The notes beneath the pieces were generated by a model. It saw nothing but the letters and a program-made list of their open reading frames with translations, ran no database searches and was not told the DNA's origin. Below, in pieces: positions 35,606-44,021 of a DNA stretch of 64,000 nt; position 1 is the stretch's first letter, and each line of letters begins with the position of its first letter. A program made the translations under genes and the position numbers. This DNA is from Cytobacillus oceanisediminis 2691 (GTDB lineage Bacteria > Bacillota > Bacilli > Bacillales > Cytobacillaceae): the NCBI RefSeq assembly GCF_007678455.1, contig NZ_VEEP01000011.1:62001-126000 (forward strand). Direction: 5' to 3'.

Positions 35606-35894
35606 ATAAGGCCAGTATCCTAAAATTTGTAGTTCTCACAATGAATTCAAAATTTACAAGAAGCAACAGCAAAATCAATACTTAAACAGCTTTAACTAAA
35701 AAAATTGGATTTGTCCCCTTTAAGTTGTTCAGTTTTTCTGTACAGAAGGAATGTAACTTGAGGGGGAATTTTTACTGGTAATAAGGATCAGTAATTTTTG
35801 CAGGTTGATTGATTGACGAGAAAGTTTTTATTGACATAAAATCCTGTGTCATACATAATGTCTAATAAACTGAAAATTTAAATATAATCGTCAA
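35606..35894. other. AT-rich intergenic region before the T-box
   Basis: This should contain the proBA promoter; TTGACA at 35832-35837 followed by CATAAT about 18 bases later is a fair -35/-10 pair for it. No gene or repeat is seen. Confidence 0.45.
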
Positions 35895-35899
35895 CAGTA

Positions 35900-36137
35900 A
35901 TGACAGGGAACCAGTAAATAGAAATCAGGCAATAGAGAGTAGGATTCACCGGCTGAAAGATCTTACAGCCTGCAAAGCTATTGAACCTATCCCTTGAACT
36001 GTCAGGAAAACCTGACCGGCTTCCGCCGTTTCCGGAACATGAAGTCGGGCACTTGTATGATAAGTGCCAAAGAAGGTGGTACCGCGAAAGACAAGCTCTT
36101 CCGTCCTTTTATCAAGGGATAGGAGGGCTTTTTTTTA
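35900..36137 (+). promoter_or_regulatory. T-box leader (proline-type) upstream of proBA
   Basis: Stem I is closed by TGACAG (35901-35906) and CTGTCA (35999-36004). Its 3' side carries GAACCTAT with CCT (35986-35988), a proline codon, in the specifier position. The T-box core AAGGTGGTACCGCG is at 36073-36086. A terminator follows (AAGCTCTTCCGTCCTT/AGGGATAGGAGGGCTT, then T8). Uncharged tRNA-Pro would stabilise the antiterminator and turn on proline synthesis. The specifier assignment is by eye and fits the downstream genes. Confidence 0.9.
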
Positions 36138-36202
36138 TTCATCAAAAGATCATAGGCTTTTTAATTATTGTTGAACCAATAACAAAAAGAAGGTGGCAGC
36201 AT

Positions 36203-37321
36203 ATGAAAAGAAAGAGGATTGTCGTAAAGATTGGAAGCAGTTCACTGACAAACTTGAATGGCGGGCTTTGTATCGATATGCTGCGCGAACATGTAGATGC
36301 GCTGGCGCGCTTGAAGAAGCTTGGCCATGAAGTGATTTTGATTTCATCAGGAGCCGTTGCCGCCGGTTTTACCGACCTCGGGTATTCATCCCGGCCTGTA
36401 ACCATTGCCGGGAAGCAGGCAGCTGCAGCAGTAGGGCAGGGCCATCTTCTCAAGGGATATACAGAGGAATTGAAAAAATATGGACTTGTTGCCGCACAAC
36501 TGCTGCTTACACGGCAAAATTTCCTTCATAAAGAACAGTATCAGAATGCATATGCAACAATATCCGAACTACTAAAACGAAATGTGCTTCCAATCATAAA
36601 TGAAAATGATTCCGTATCGATTGAGGAGCTGGCATTCGGTGATAATGACTTGCTTTCCGCATTGGTGAGCGGCCTCATTCATGCAAATCATTTAATAATC
36701 TTGACAGATATCAATGGAATATATGATCAAAATCCCAGGACCAATCCAGATGCCAAAAAGTTCAACTACCTTGCGAAAATTCCGGATGAATTATTCGAAA
36801 GTGCATCAGGAGCGGGTTCAAAAGTCGGGACGGGAGGAATGAAAACAAAGCTTGAAGCTGCACGGACTGCAACGGCATTGGGAGTTCAGGTTTTTATTGG
36901 CTCTGGTACTGGAGCGGAGAAACTGGTAGAGATTCTGGATGGGAAAGGGGATGGCACCTATATTGGAAGTACTTCTCATGCAAGCCTGAAAACATCGAAG
37001 CAATGGCTGGCACTGCATTCGATTCCAAGAGGAAAGGTTGAGGTGGACAAGGGGGCAGTTCAGGCCATTTTAAAACATGGTAAAAGCCTCCTTCCGGCTG
37101 GGATAACAAATATTACTGGCAGCTTTATGGTTAACGATGTCGTGGAGGTAGTTGGCCCCAATGGCGAATTAGTCGGGAGAGGACAGGTCAATTTTTCATC
37201 AAGGGAGCTAGGCGAAATTAAAGGGTTATCAAGTTCAGAGGCGATGGCCATTGTCAACAGTGATAGAAGCGTTGTTATCCACCGTGATCACTGGGTCAGC
37301 CAGCGAAAGGAGAAGAAATAA
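36203..37321 (+). CDS. proB: glutamate 5-kinase
   Basis: A 372-residue first enzyme of proline synthesis, phosphorylating glutamate. It has an amino-acid-kinase domain ([54 protein letters not shown]) and a C-terminal PUA domain from about residue 275 ([18 protein letters not shown]). ATG at 36203 follows AAGGTGG by 6 bases; an in-frame start at 35981 lies inside the T-box stem I and is rejected. The stop overlaps the proA start by one base. Controlled by the upstream proline-type T-box. Confidence 0.96.
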   Translation: MKRKRIVVKIGSSSLTNLNGGLCIDMLREHVDALARLKKLGHEVILISSGAVAAGFTDLGYSSRPVTIAGKQAAAAVGQGHLLKGYTEELKKYGLVAAQLLLTRQNFLHKEQYQNAYATISELLKRNVLPIINENDSVSIEELAFGDNDLLSALVSGLIHANHLIILTDINGIYDQNPRTNPDAKKFNYLAKIPDELFESASGAGSKVGTGGMKTKLEAARTATALGVQVFIGSGTGAEKLVEILDGKGDGTYIGSTSHASLKTSKQWLALHSIPRGKVEVDKGAVQAILKHGKSLLPAGITNITGSFMVNDVVEVVGPNGELVGRGQVNFSSRELGEIKGLSSSEAMAIVNSDRSVVIHRDHWVSQRKEKK

Positions 37322-38565
37322 TGAGTGCAATCGAATTGATTCAAAAAGGGGAAAAAGCAAAAAAAGCAGCTGCGTTAATGGGAAAAAAGACAACAGAACA
37401 GAAAAATTCAGCTCTCATACTCATTTCCAGCCAGCTGATCAAGGAAAAGGATTTTATCATTGCTGAAAATAAAAAAGATCTGGCTGCCGGGACAGATAAT
37501 GGGATGAGTGAATCAGTTTTGGATCGGCTTAGGTTGGATGCGGCGAGGCTTGAAGATATGGCGGAAGCCTTAATATCGTTAACACAGCTAAAGGACCCAG
37601 TTGGTGAAGTATTGGAGCAATGGGAACGGCAAAATGGCCTTTTAATTTCACAGACGCGCGTCCCGCTCGGGGTTATTGGCATGATCTATGAGGCGCGCCC
37701 GAATGTGACGGTTGATGCATCAAGCCTTTGTTTGAAAACTGGTAATTCTGTGCTTCTGCGCGGAAGTTCAACAGCGATCAAATCAAACAAAGCCATTGTC
37801 CAGGTAATCCATCGAGCGCTTGAGAAGAGCGATTTGCCTGTTGATGCAGTTCAGCTTGTTGAAGATACAAGCAGGGACACTGCATCTGAAATGTTCAAGT
37901 TGAACCGCTACCTCGATGTACTGATTCCCCGAGGCGGTGCGAAACTGATCAAAACGGTTGTGGAAAACTCTACTGTTCCTGTATTGGAAACGGGTGCGGG
38001 TAACTGTCACGTGTTTATCGATCAATCAGCTGACAGAAATATGGCAATCAATATTTCTATGAATGCGAAAACACAGCGTCCGTCTGTTTGTAATGCGTGT
38101 GAAACAATCCTTATCCATGAAGAGTGGGCAGCCATGCATCTGCCCAAACTGGTAGAGACCCTGCAGGACAAAGGGGTAATCATTCACGGTGATGAAATGG
38201 TTCCCGGGAGAGCAATCATTCCAGCCACTGAGCAAGACTGGTCGACAGAATATTTGGGATTGGAAGTAGCCATAAAAGTAGTTGGCAGCATAGATGAAGC
38301 CATTTCGCATATTAACGGGTATGGGACAAAGCATTCTGAAGTGATTGTTTCTTCCGACCCTGAAAATGTATACAGGTTTTTACAGGAAGTGGATGCTGCT
38401 GCAGTTTACCACAACGCTTCAACTAGATTCACAGATGGATATGAATTTGGATTTGGGGCTGAAATTGGAATCAGTACACAAAAGCTTCATGCACGGGGGC
38501 CAATGGGGCTGCAGGCCTTGACTTCAACCAAATATATAATTAAGGGTAACGGACAAGTGAAATAA
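37321..38565 (+). CDS. proA: gamma-glutamyl phosphate reductase
   Basis: A 414-residue NADPH-dependent enzyme reducing glutamyl-5-phosphate to glutamate semialdehyde. It has the aldehyde-dehydrogenase-like fold with [30 protein letters not shown], and the catalytic Cys region [14 protein letters not shown]. Its ATG overlaps the proB stop (TAATG), so the pair is translationally coupled. It ends before a strong bidirectional terminator. Confidence 0.97.
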   Translation: MSAIELIQKGEKAKKAAALMGKKTTEQKNSALILISSQLIKEKDFIIAENKKDLAAGTDNGMSESVLDRLRLDAARLEDMAEALISLTQLKDPVGEVLEQWERQNGLLISQTRVPLGVIGMIYEARPNVTVDASSLCLKTGNSVLLRGSSTAIKSNKAIVQVIHRALEKSDLPVDAVQLVEDTSRDTASEMFKLNRYLDVLIPRGGAKLIKTVVENSTVPVLETGAGNCHVFIDQSADRNMAINISMNAKTQRPSVCNACETILIHEEWAAMHLPKLVETLQDKGVIIHGDEMVPGRAIIPATEQDWSTEYLGLEVAIKVVGSIDEAISHINGYGTKHSEVIVSSDPENVYRFLQEVDAAAVYHNASTRFTDGYEFGFGAEIGISTQKLHARGPMGLQALTSTKYIIKGNGQVK

Positions 38566-38589
38566 TCAACGATCATGTTTTACATAAAT

Positions 38590-38632
38590 AAAAGATAAAA
38601 ACGCCAAAAGCATGCGTTTTTATCTTTTATCT
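38590..38632. terminator. bidirectional terminator between proA and glpQ
   Basis: A 15-bp stem (AAAAGATAAAAACGC/GCGTTTTTATCTTTT) has A- and T-runs on both sides, between convergent proA and the glycerophosphodiesterase gene. Confidence 0.85.
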
Positions 38633-38641
38633 GCCTAATAT

Positions 38642-39541
38642 TTAATGTGTGTTATTTTTTTCATGAAGAACTTCTTGCAATCGGTCTGGGAAGTTTGTAA
38701 ACATTCCTGTGACACCCCAATCAAGGAGTTTTCTCATATCTTCCTTCTCATTGACTGTATACGGATGTATCAGCAAATTATACTCTCTGACCTTTTGTAC
38801 ATATGCTTCATCTATACGGTTGAAATTCATGCCCAGTCCGATGCTGTATGTTTTATATTCCTCTAGTTCAGCATCTGTAATGGCTGCTGTCTCGTCATAC
38901 CATAATAATTGGATAAGCGGGATATCAGGATTTAAATCATGAATCTTCTTCAGGCTTTCAGGGCTGAAAGATTGGATCAAAACTTTGCTGGAAGGAGCAT
39001 TAACTCCTGTTAACTTATACTCTTCAAGTATTTCTAACAATTTTTCTTCCATCCCTGGGTATACTTCAGGCGATTTTGTCTCGATATAGTAGCGGGCATC
39101 CTTGCCGAATTTCTGGATCACTTCTTCAAGTGTTGGCACTTTCAGTCCTGCATATTCCTCTTTTGCATAGTCCGGATATTTTTCATTGAACCATGAGCCG
39201 GCATCCAGCTTTTTGATTTCATCCAGCGTATATTCCTTGACGAGTCCGGTTCCGTTTGTTGTCCGGTCCAATGTTTCATCATGCATGGCAATCAATTGGC
39301 CATCCTTTGTCATTTGAAGGTCGACTTCTATGTAGTCTCCTTTCATCTTCTCACCCAATTCATAGGAAGTGAGTGTGTGCTCCGGTGCATATCCAGATGC
39401 TCCCCGATGTGCCACATTTAAAATTTGGTTTGCTGTTAAGGATGGATCAACAGGTTCAGCCGCTGCGGCCGAGTCAACTATTCCCGAACCGATTCCAATC
39501 AAGGCTGCTGACATTAAGATGTTTCTGAAAATTGGTTTCAT
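38642..39541 (-). CDS. glpQ: secreted glycerophosphodiester phosphodiesterase
   Basis: A 299-residue GDPD-family enzyme splitting glycerophosphodiesters (or teichoic acid-derived units) to glycerol-3-phosphate and an alcohol. It has a Sec signal peptide (residues ~1-28, ...VDSAAAAE), the catalytic [12 protein letters not shown], metal ligands in [12 protein letters not shown] and the second catalytic His in [26 protein letters not shown] precedes the ATG. Upstream lie three TTAACA-like hexamers at exact 11-base spacing, a PhoP-box pattern, so phosphate-starvation control is likely (inference). Confidence 0.93.
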   Translation of the reverse strand: MKPIFRNILMSAALIGIGSGIVDSAAAAEPVDPSLTANQILNVAHRGASGYAPEHTLTSYELGEKMKGDYIEVDLQMTKDGQLIAMHDETLDRTTNGTGLVKEYTLDEIKKLDAGSWFNEKYPDYAKEEYAGLKVPTLEEVIQKFGKDARYYIETKSPEVYPGMEEKLLEILEEYKLTGVNAPSSKVLIQSFSPESLKKIHDLNPDIPLIQLLWYDETAAITDAELEEYKTYSIGLGMNFNRIDEAYVQKVREYNLLIHPYTVNEKEDMRKLLDWGVTGMFTNFPDRLQEVLHEKNNTH

Positions 39542-39590
39542 ATTTTGTAATCTCCTTTCGTGATATTTCTTCTTAATAATAATTCCGAAA

Positions 39591-39618
39591 GTTTAAGAGA
39601 ATATGAATTTAAAGTTAA
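39591..39618 (-). promoter_or_regulatory. PhoP-box-like repeats upstream of glpQ
   Basis: On the minus strand TTAACT, TTCATA and TTAAAC begin at exactly 11-base intervals, ~50 bases upstream of the glpQ start. This matches the Bacillus PhoP binding pattern of TT(A/T/C)ACA direct repeats. An AT-rich -10-like stretch lies between the boxes and the gene. Confidence 0.65.
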
Positions 39619-39646
39619 GAAGAGTTTAGATTCTATTAAGTTATGG
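39596..39646. repeat. direct repeat copy 1 (contains the glpQ Pho box)
   Basis: AGAGAATATGAATTTAAAG ... AAGTTATGG is repeated at 40409-40461 with a few changes, in the same orientation, on the other side of the short YitT gene. Confidence 0.6.
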
Positions 39647-39774
39647 ATTTAGCAAATATCTTTTAAACGTTGACTAATTAGAGGTTCTTTTCATTGTAAG
39701 ATTAAGGATGAATTTAACGAAGGAATCACTCATAGGATAATGTATTCAGTAAAGTTCCGGGAGGAGAAGGAGAT

Positions 39775-40359
39775 TTGGCAGGAAAAATAGTTACCATCAC
39801 CATTGCCAGTGTGTTCATTGGGGTCGGGATAAATGGTTTTATTATTCCTTCTCATCTGATTAATGGGGGCGTTTGGGGAATCAGCCTATTGCTTAGTTAT
39901 TTATTAGGATGGAAATTGGCAATAATCTTTACTTTTTTAAACGTTCCTATTTATTTTATAGCCATTTATTATGATATGAACCTTTTTTTCTACGGCCTAA
40001 TTGGTACATTTATATCTGCCTTAATGATCAGCCTTTTATCTCCTCTAAATGGAATGTTTCATTTTCCGTTTCTGATAAGTATTTGTTTAGGAGGTATCTT
40101 TGTGGGAACTGGAGCCGGCCTGATGTTAAGAATTCATGCGAGTCCTGGAGGTCTGGATTTACTGGCGCTGATGCTATCAAAAATTTTTTCGCTAAATGTT
40201 GGAGTGATCATCCTGATGATAGATACTTTCATCATCTTAAGCGGGGCAGTCATCTTTAAACAGACTGTATTTCTTTACTCCCTAGTGATTGTTACACTTG
40301 TTGGCCTGATAGCATTACTGTTTACATCAATAAAATCGATAACAATATATAGGTATTGA
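39775..40359 (+). CDS. short YitT-type membrane protein without DUF2179
   Basis: A 194-residue membrane protein with the YitT membrane domain only: FIGVGINGFIIPSHLINGGV, then GGIFVGTGAGLMLRIHASPG and GGLDLLALML. The C-terminal DUF2179 domain present in the two full-length paralogues of this window is absent; the protein ends soon after the last helix (SIKSITIYRY). TTG at 39775 follows GGGAGGAGAAGGAG. It is flanked by ~50-base direct repeats and divergent from glpQ. Confidence 0.82.
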   Translation: MAGKIVTITIASVFIGVGINGFIIPSHLINGGVWGISLLLSYLLGWKLAIIFTFLNVPIYFIAIYYDMNLFFYGLIGTFISALMISLLSPLNGMFHFPFLISICLGGIFVGTGAGLMLRIHASPGGLDLLALMLSKIFSLNVGVIILMIDTFIILSGAVIFKQTVFLYSLVIVTLVGLIALLFTSIKSITIYRY

Positions 40360-40363
40360 TTGG

Positions 40364-40394
40364 AAAAGGATAGGGGGGGACCTATCCTTTTTTT
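40364..40394 (+). terminator. rho-independent terminator
   Basis: The stem AAAAGGATAGG/CCTATCCTTTT plus a T run follows the short YitT gene. Confidence 0.9.
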
Positions 40395-40408
40395 ACTTTA
40401 AAGCTAAA

Positions 40409-40461
40409 GAGAATATGAATTTTAAAGTTAAGAAGAATTTGTCTCCTATTTCAAATTATGG
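40409..40461. repeat. direct repeat copy 2 (degenerate Pho box)
   Basis: A second copy of the glpQ upstream sequence (AGAGAATATGAATTTTAAAG ... AAATTATGG). One inserted T breaks the 11-base spacing of the hexamers. No minus-strand gene lies directly downstream for it to drive. Confidence 0.6.
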
Positions 40462-40553
40462 AAAGTGTAAATTAACTTATTAGATTTTTTAATATTTTCA
40501 AACTATTTTGTTGATTCCAACACATTTTAATGCTTAAATAGATTTAAGTATGA

Positions 40554-40578
40554 CACATATCAGATATGTGATATCTGA
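40554..40578. promoter_or_regulatory. overlapping palindromes upstream of the FadR-type regulator
   Basis: CACATATCAGATATGTG (40554-40570) and TCAGATATGTGATATCTGA (40560-40578) are both perfect palindromes and overlap by 11 bases, 5 bases before the ribosome binding site. They are a likely operator, with autoregulation by the FadR-type protein the simplest reading. Confidence 0.6.
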
Positions 40579-40593
40579 CGATAAGGGGGTGAA

Positions 40594-41289
40594 GTGGTGA
40601 AGGTGGAGAAGATTCCAACTAAAAAAGTGTCTGAGTCGGTTACGGAGCAAATCGAGAAAATGATTGAAGAGGGGACTTTCCTTCCGGGAGAAAAGCTTCC
40701 TTCGGTCCGTGAACTTTGTGACATGTTCGGAGTCGGCCGTTCCGCGGTACGGGACGCCATTACAACCCTTAAAGGAAAGGGTGCTGTTACCGTGAAGCAG
40801 GGGGAAGGTACCTACATATGTAAGTTCGACTCTGGAAAATTATTTAACAATCACCTTCTGCTTCCAAGTTCAAAGGACATAAGCCAGCTTTTTCAGGTAA
40901 GGAAACTCCTTGAGCCAGGCATTGCAGGCATTGCTGCGCAGAACCGTTCTGAGGCCGATTTGGAGTTAATGGCCGAATTGCTTTCCGGAAAAGGGGAAAA
41001 TAGCTGGGAAGCTGATTATAACTTTCACATGGCGATTGCGAGAGCTGCCGGTAACGAAATCCTTGTTCAGCTGCTTGAATTCATTTCAGCATCCATGAAA
41101 AAAACGATGATCGGATTCCATGGCTTTATAGAAGAAGACAGGGCAGTTTTTGAAGAGATCGCCGGCCAGCACTACGGGATTTATCAGATGATCCTGACAA
41201 AAAATCCTGCTCACGCAAAACGATTGATGCAGGAACATCTGGACTGTGTAGAAGATCTGCTGAAAAATAGTTCCGTTTTAAATGTTTAA
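40594..41289 (+). CDS. FadR-type GntR family regulator (FCD domain)
   Basis: A 231-residue regulator. The N-terminal GntR winged helix has EKLPSVRELCDMFGVGRSAV, then RDAITTLKGKGAVTVKQGEGT. The C-terminal FCD ligand domain has DYNFHMAIARAAGN and QHYGIYQMILTKNPAHAKRL with the Asp/His residues that bind metal and carboxylic acid effectors. FadR/LldR/GlcC relatives control glycolate or lactate genes, matching the oxidase genes that follow 45 bases later. The start is GTG 40594 or 40597 after AAGGGGGTGAAG. Confidence 0.92.
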   Translation: MVKVEKIPTKKVSESVTEQIEKMIEEGTFLPGEKLPSVRELCDMFGVGRSAVRDAITTLKGKGAVTVKQGEGTYICKFDSGKLFNNHLLLPSSKDISQLFQVRKLLEPGIAGIAAQNRSEADLELMAELLSGKGENSWEADYNFHMAIARAAGNEILVQLLEFISASMKKTMIGFHGFIEEDRAVFEEIAGQHYGIYQMILTKNPAHAKRLMQEHLDCVEDLLKNSSVLNV

Positions 41290-41302
41290 AAAAACAAATT
41301 TT

Positions 41303-41319
41303 GTTTCTTACTCAGAAAC
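41303..41319. promoter_or_regulatory. GTTTC-N7-GAAAC site before the oxidase operon
   Basis: GTTTCTTACTCAGAAAC is a 17-base imperfect palindrome just upstream of the first oxidase gene. It has the same 5+7+5 architecture as sites at 45573-45589 and 49904-49920. Candidate IclR-family operator. Confidence 0.55.
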
Positions 41320-41334
41320 AGTTGGAGGGCTGCC

Positions 41335-42660
41335 ATGATTACCGCAGAGCTTTTAACGGAGATAAAAGCTGTTTTTCCTGAAACTCAGATATCGGAAGGA
41401 GGAGACGGAAAGCAACCTTTTGGCAATGGAGGGGTGTTGACAGTATTTCCGAATACCGAAAAGGAAATCGCAAGTCTATTAAAATATGCCAATGAGACAA
41501 ATAAAACCGTGAATGTCATTGGCGGAGGGACAAAAAAAGGATACGGGGGAACAACTGAAAGTGCAGATATCCTTCTGTCACTGTCCAATTGTAAAGGAAT
41601 CGTCGAGCATGTTCCCGGGGATATGACACTTACAGTTAAACCGGGTACCACCTTTAAAGAAATCCAGGATTATTTGCTGGATTTTAACCAAAAAATCGCA
41701 CTTGATCCATTCTTGCCTGCCTATGCGACAATTGGCGGTATAATTTCTGCCAATGACAGCGGACCCAAACGGCTTGGCTATGGGTCGGCGCGTGATGCAG
41801 TCATCGGACTCCGGATTGTTTATCCAGACGGTACTGTCATCCGCTCAGGAGGAAAGGTTGTAAAGAATGTTGCAGGCTATGATATGAACAAATTGTTTAT
41901 CGGGGCAATGGGCACTCTTGGAGTGATTTCCGAAATCACCTTGAAGCTTCGTCCTGTGGCAAAATACGAAAGCCTGGTACTTCTTAAATTTCGTCAAGAA
42001 AGTCTGGAAGATGCAAGGACTTTTGCTGTAAAACTGCTGGATACGGTAATTGAACCAGTTGCCCTGGAGCTGATCAATCCCTCATTATCAGCAAAACTCT
42101 TAAATGAAAAGGTTTACACCATGGCAGTCAGTCTCGAAGATGTGGAAAGCTCCGTGATGTATCAGGAAGATTTTATCCAGAAGCATAAGCCATCTGAGTC
42201 CAGTCTGGACATCCTTCGGAATGAAGAGGCAAGATCATTCTGGAATGAATTTTATGGATTCGTGCCAAATGCTGCTGTTAGTAATACTGAAAAACAAACA
42301 GAAGCAATATTGAAGATCGGCACTGTGAATATGAATGTAATCAAAATATTGCAGGAATGTCAGGTGGTACAGGATTCCCATAATCTGCTCATAGAAGCGC
42401 ATGGCGGTCTTGGTCATGGAATAAGCCAGTTGGTACTGAAGGGAGCAGAGGCAGACATTAATTCTGCAATCCATCCTTTAAGAAGCAAAGCTGAAGAACT
42501 TAGCGGTTATGCTGTAGTCAGGCATTTACCCCTTGAACAGCGCAAAATGGTAAATGTATGGGGAGAAAAGCAGGCACACCAGTTCATTCTGGATGGAATC
42601 AAAACAAAGATTGATCCAAATCGAGTCCTGAATCCTGGACGTTTTGTTGGGGGGATATAA
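41335..42660 (+). CDS. FAD-binding oxidoreductase, glycolate oxidase subunit-like (GlcE/GlcD type)
   Basis: A 441-residue FAD-linked oxidase. The FAD_binding_4 domain occupies residues ~30-215 (NVIGGGTKKGYGGT, then GDMTLTVKPGTTFKEI, IGGIISANDSGPKRLGYG and GKVVKNVAGYDMNKL). A shorter C-terminal substrate-side domain ends in DPNRVLNPGRFVGG. Next to a GlcF-type Fe-S gene and a second FAD gene, it is best read as a subunit of a glycolate (or D-2-hydroxyacid) dehydrogenase passing electrons to the quinone pool. It is longer than E. coli GlcE. First gene of the oxidase operon. Confidence 0.85.
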   Translation: MITAELLTEIKAVFPETQISEGGDGKQPFGNGGVLTVFPNTEKEIASLLKYANETNKTVNVIGGGTKKGYGGTTESADILLSLSNCKGIVEHVPGDMTLTVKPGTTFKEIQDYLLDFNQKIALDPFLPAYATIGGIISANDSGPKRLGYGSARDAVIGLRIVYPDGTVIRSGGKVVKNVAGYDMNKLFIGAMGTLGVISEITLKLRPVAKYESLVLLKFRQESLEDARTFAVKLLDTVIEPVALELINPSLSAKLLNEKVYTMAVSLEDVESSVMYQEDFIQKHKPSESSLDILRNEEARSFWNEFYGFVPNAAVSNTEKQTEAILKIGTVNMNVIKILQECQVVQDSHNLLIEAHGGLGHGISQLVLKGAEADINSAIHPLRSKAEELSGYAVVRHLPLEQRKMVNVWGEKQAHQFILDGIKTKIDPNRVLNPGRFVGGI

Positions 42661-42662
42661 TT

Positions 42663-44021
42663 GTGAGTTTACGAGAGATAGATTTAAAGCAAGAGCCTGC
42701 TTGCAGTTCCAAGACTTTAGGCAATTACCTCTGGAGCGACCTTCCAGATGAAAATAAATGGGCCGACTGTGTCCATTGCGGCATGTGTCTAGAATCTTGC
42801 CCAACCTATGAACTTACGGGTCAGGAACAGCATTCTCCGCGAGGAAGGGTCCATTTGATCAAGTCGGTTGCAGAAGGCAAACTCTCGGTAAATGAGCAGT
42901 TCATGGATCCTGTGTTCGCCTGTCTCGATTGTCGTGCCTGTACAACTGCCTGTCCTGCCGATGTCAATGTCGGTGGCCTGATTGAAGAAGCCCGCGGACA
43001 AATTCGCCAGGCGATGCCGCTGACAGGCTGGAAGGGTGCAGTAAACAAACTGTTCCTTCAAGAGTTGTTCCCGCATCAAAATCGCCTTAATTCCTTGGGC
43101 AGCCTGCTGAAATTTTACCAAAAGAGCGGCATTCAGAAGGCAGTCAGGAAAACGGGGCTGATCAACATCATGCCGAAACACCTTGTGGAAATGGAAGCAA
43201 TCATGCCGGAGGTACATGAACCTGTACGCAAAAAATATCAGAATGTCGATGTGATCAAGGCGAAAACAGAAACAAAAAATGAAGTAGCGATGCTGACTGG
43301 CTGCGTAATGGACGTCATGTTCAGTGATGTCAATGAAGCAACCATAAATGTATTGACCCGAAATGGCAACGATGTCATCATTCCGAGGAATCAAACATGC
43401 TGCGGGGCACTGCATGTCCATGCTGGTGACAGGGAAACAGGCAGGAAGCTTGCCAGGAAAAATATTGAAGCATTCAAGGATGCTGATAAAGTCATTGTTA
43501 ACGCAGCGGGATGCGGAAGCATGCTAAAGGAGTACCATGAATTGTTCCGCGACGATCCCGAGTGGCATGACAGGGCGTTGGAGTTCTCCAAGAAGGTTGA
43601 AGACATTTCTAAATATCTTCATGACACTGGATATGAAAAGCCAAAAGCAGCGATGAACGTCAGGATGACCTATCATGATGCTTGCCACCTGGCACATGGA
43701 CAGGGAATAAGACAGGAACCGCGGGATCTTCTTTTGAATATCCCTGGAGTGGAAATGGTGCATATGCCTAACTCTGACCGCTGCTGCGGCAGTGCGGGAA
43801 TCTATAACATCACAAACCCTGATATGGCCGGTGCTGTCCTTGAAAGCAAAATGGAAAATGTCCCGGAAGATGTTGAGATGATTTCGATGGGGAATCCGGG
43901 ATGCATGCTTCAGATGGCAATCGGAGTCGAGAAGCACGGAAGAAATCAAAAGGTTGTCCATACGATTCAGCTGCTTGATTGGGCTTATCAAAAAGAAGAT
44001 AGCCAGAAGGAGGGTGAATGA
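42663..44021 (+). CDS. glcF: Fe-S subunit of glycolate oxidase
   Basis: A 452-residue iron-sulfur protein with two 4Fe-4S motifs (CVHCGMCLESCP and CLDCRACTTACP) followed by two CCG domains (TCCGALHVHAG and RCCGSAGIYN), the GlcF/LutA/GlpC layout. It shuttles electrons from the flavin subunits to the membrane acceptor. The start is GTG, two bases after the upstream stop, and the end overlaps the next ATG, so the three genes are coupled. Confidence 0.92.
   Translation: MSLREIDLKQEPACSSKTLGNYLWSDLPDENKWADCVHCGMCLESCPTYELTGQEQHSPRGRVHLIKSVAEGKLSVNEQFMDPVFACLDCRACTTACPADVNVGGLIEEARGQIRQAMPLTGWKGAVNKLFLQELFPHQNRLNSLGSLLKFYQKSGIQKAVRKTGLINIMPKHLVEMEAIMPEVHEPVRKKYQNVDVIKAKTETKNEVAMLTGCVMDVMFSDVNEATINVLTRNGNDVIIPRNQTCCGALHVHAGDRETGRKLARKNIEAFKDADKVIVNAAGCGSMLKEYHELFRDDPEWHDRALEFSKKVEDISKYLHDTGYEKPKAAMNVRMTYHDACHLAHGQGIRQEPRDLLLNIPGVEMVHMPNSDRCCGSAGIYNITNPDMAGAVLESKMENVPEDVEMISMGNPGCMLQMAIGVEKHGRNQKVVHTIQLLDWAYQKEDSQKEGE

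Noticed and set aside
35981-36202. N-terminal extension of proB
   Set aside because: The extension lies inside the T-box leader, has no ribosome binding site, and the normal ProB start with AAGGTGG is at 36203.
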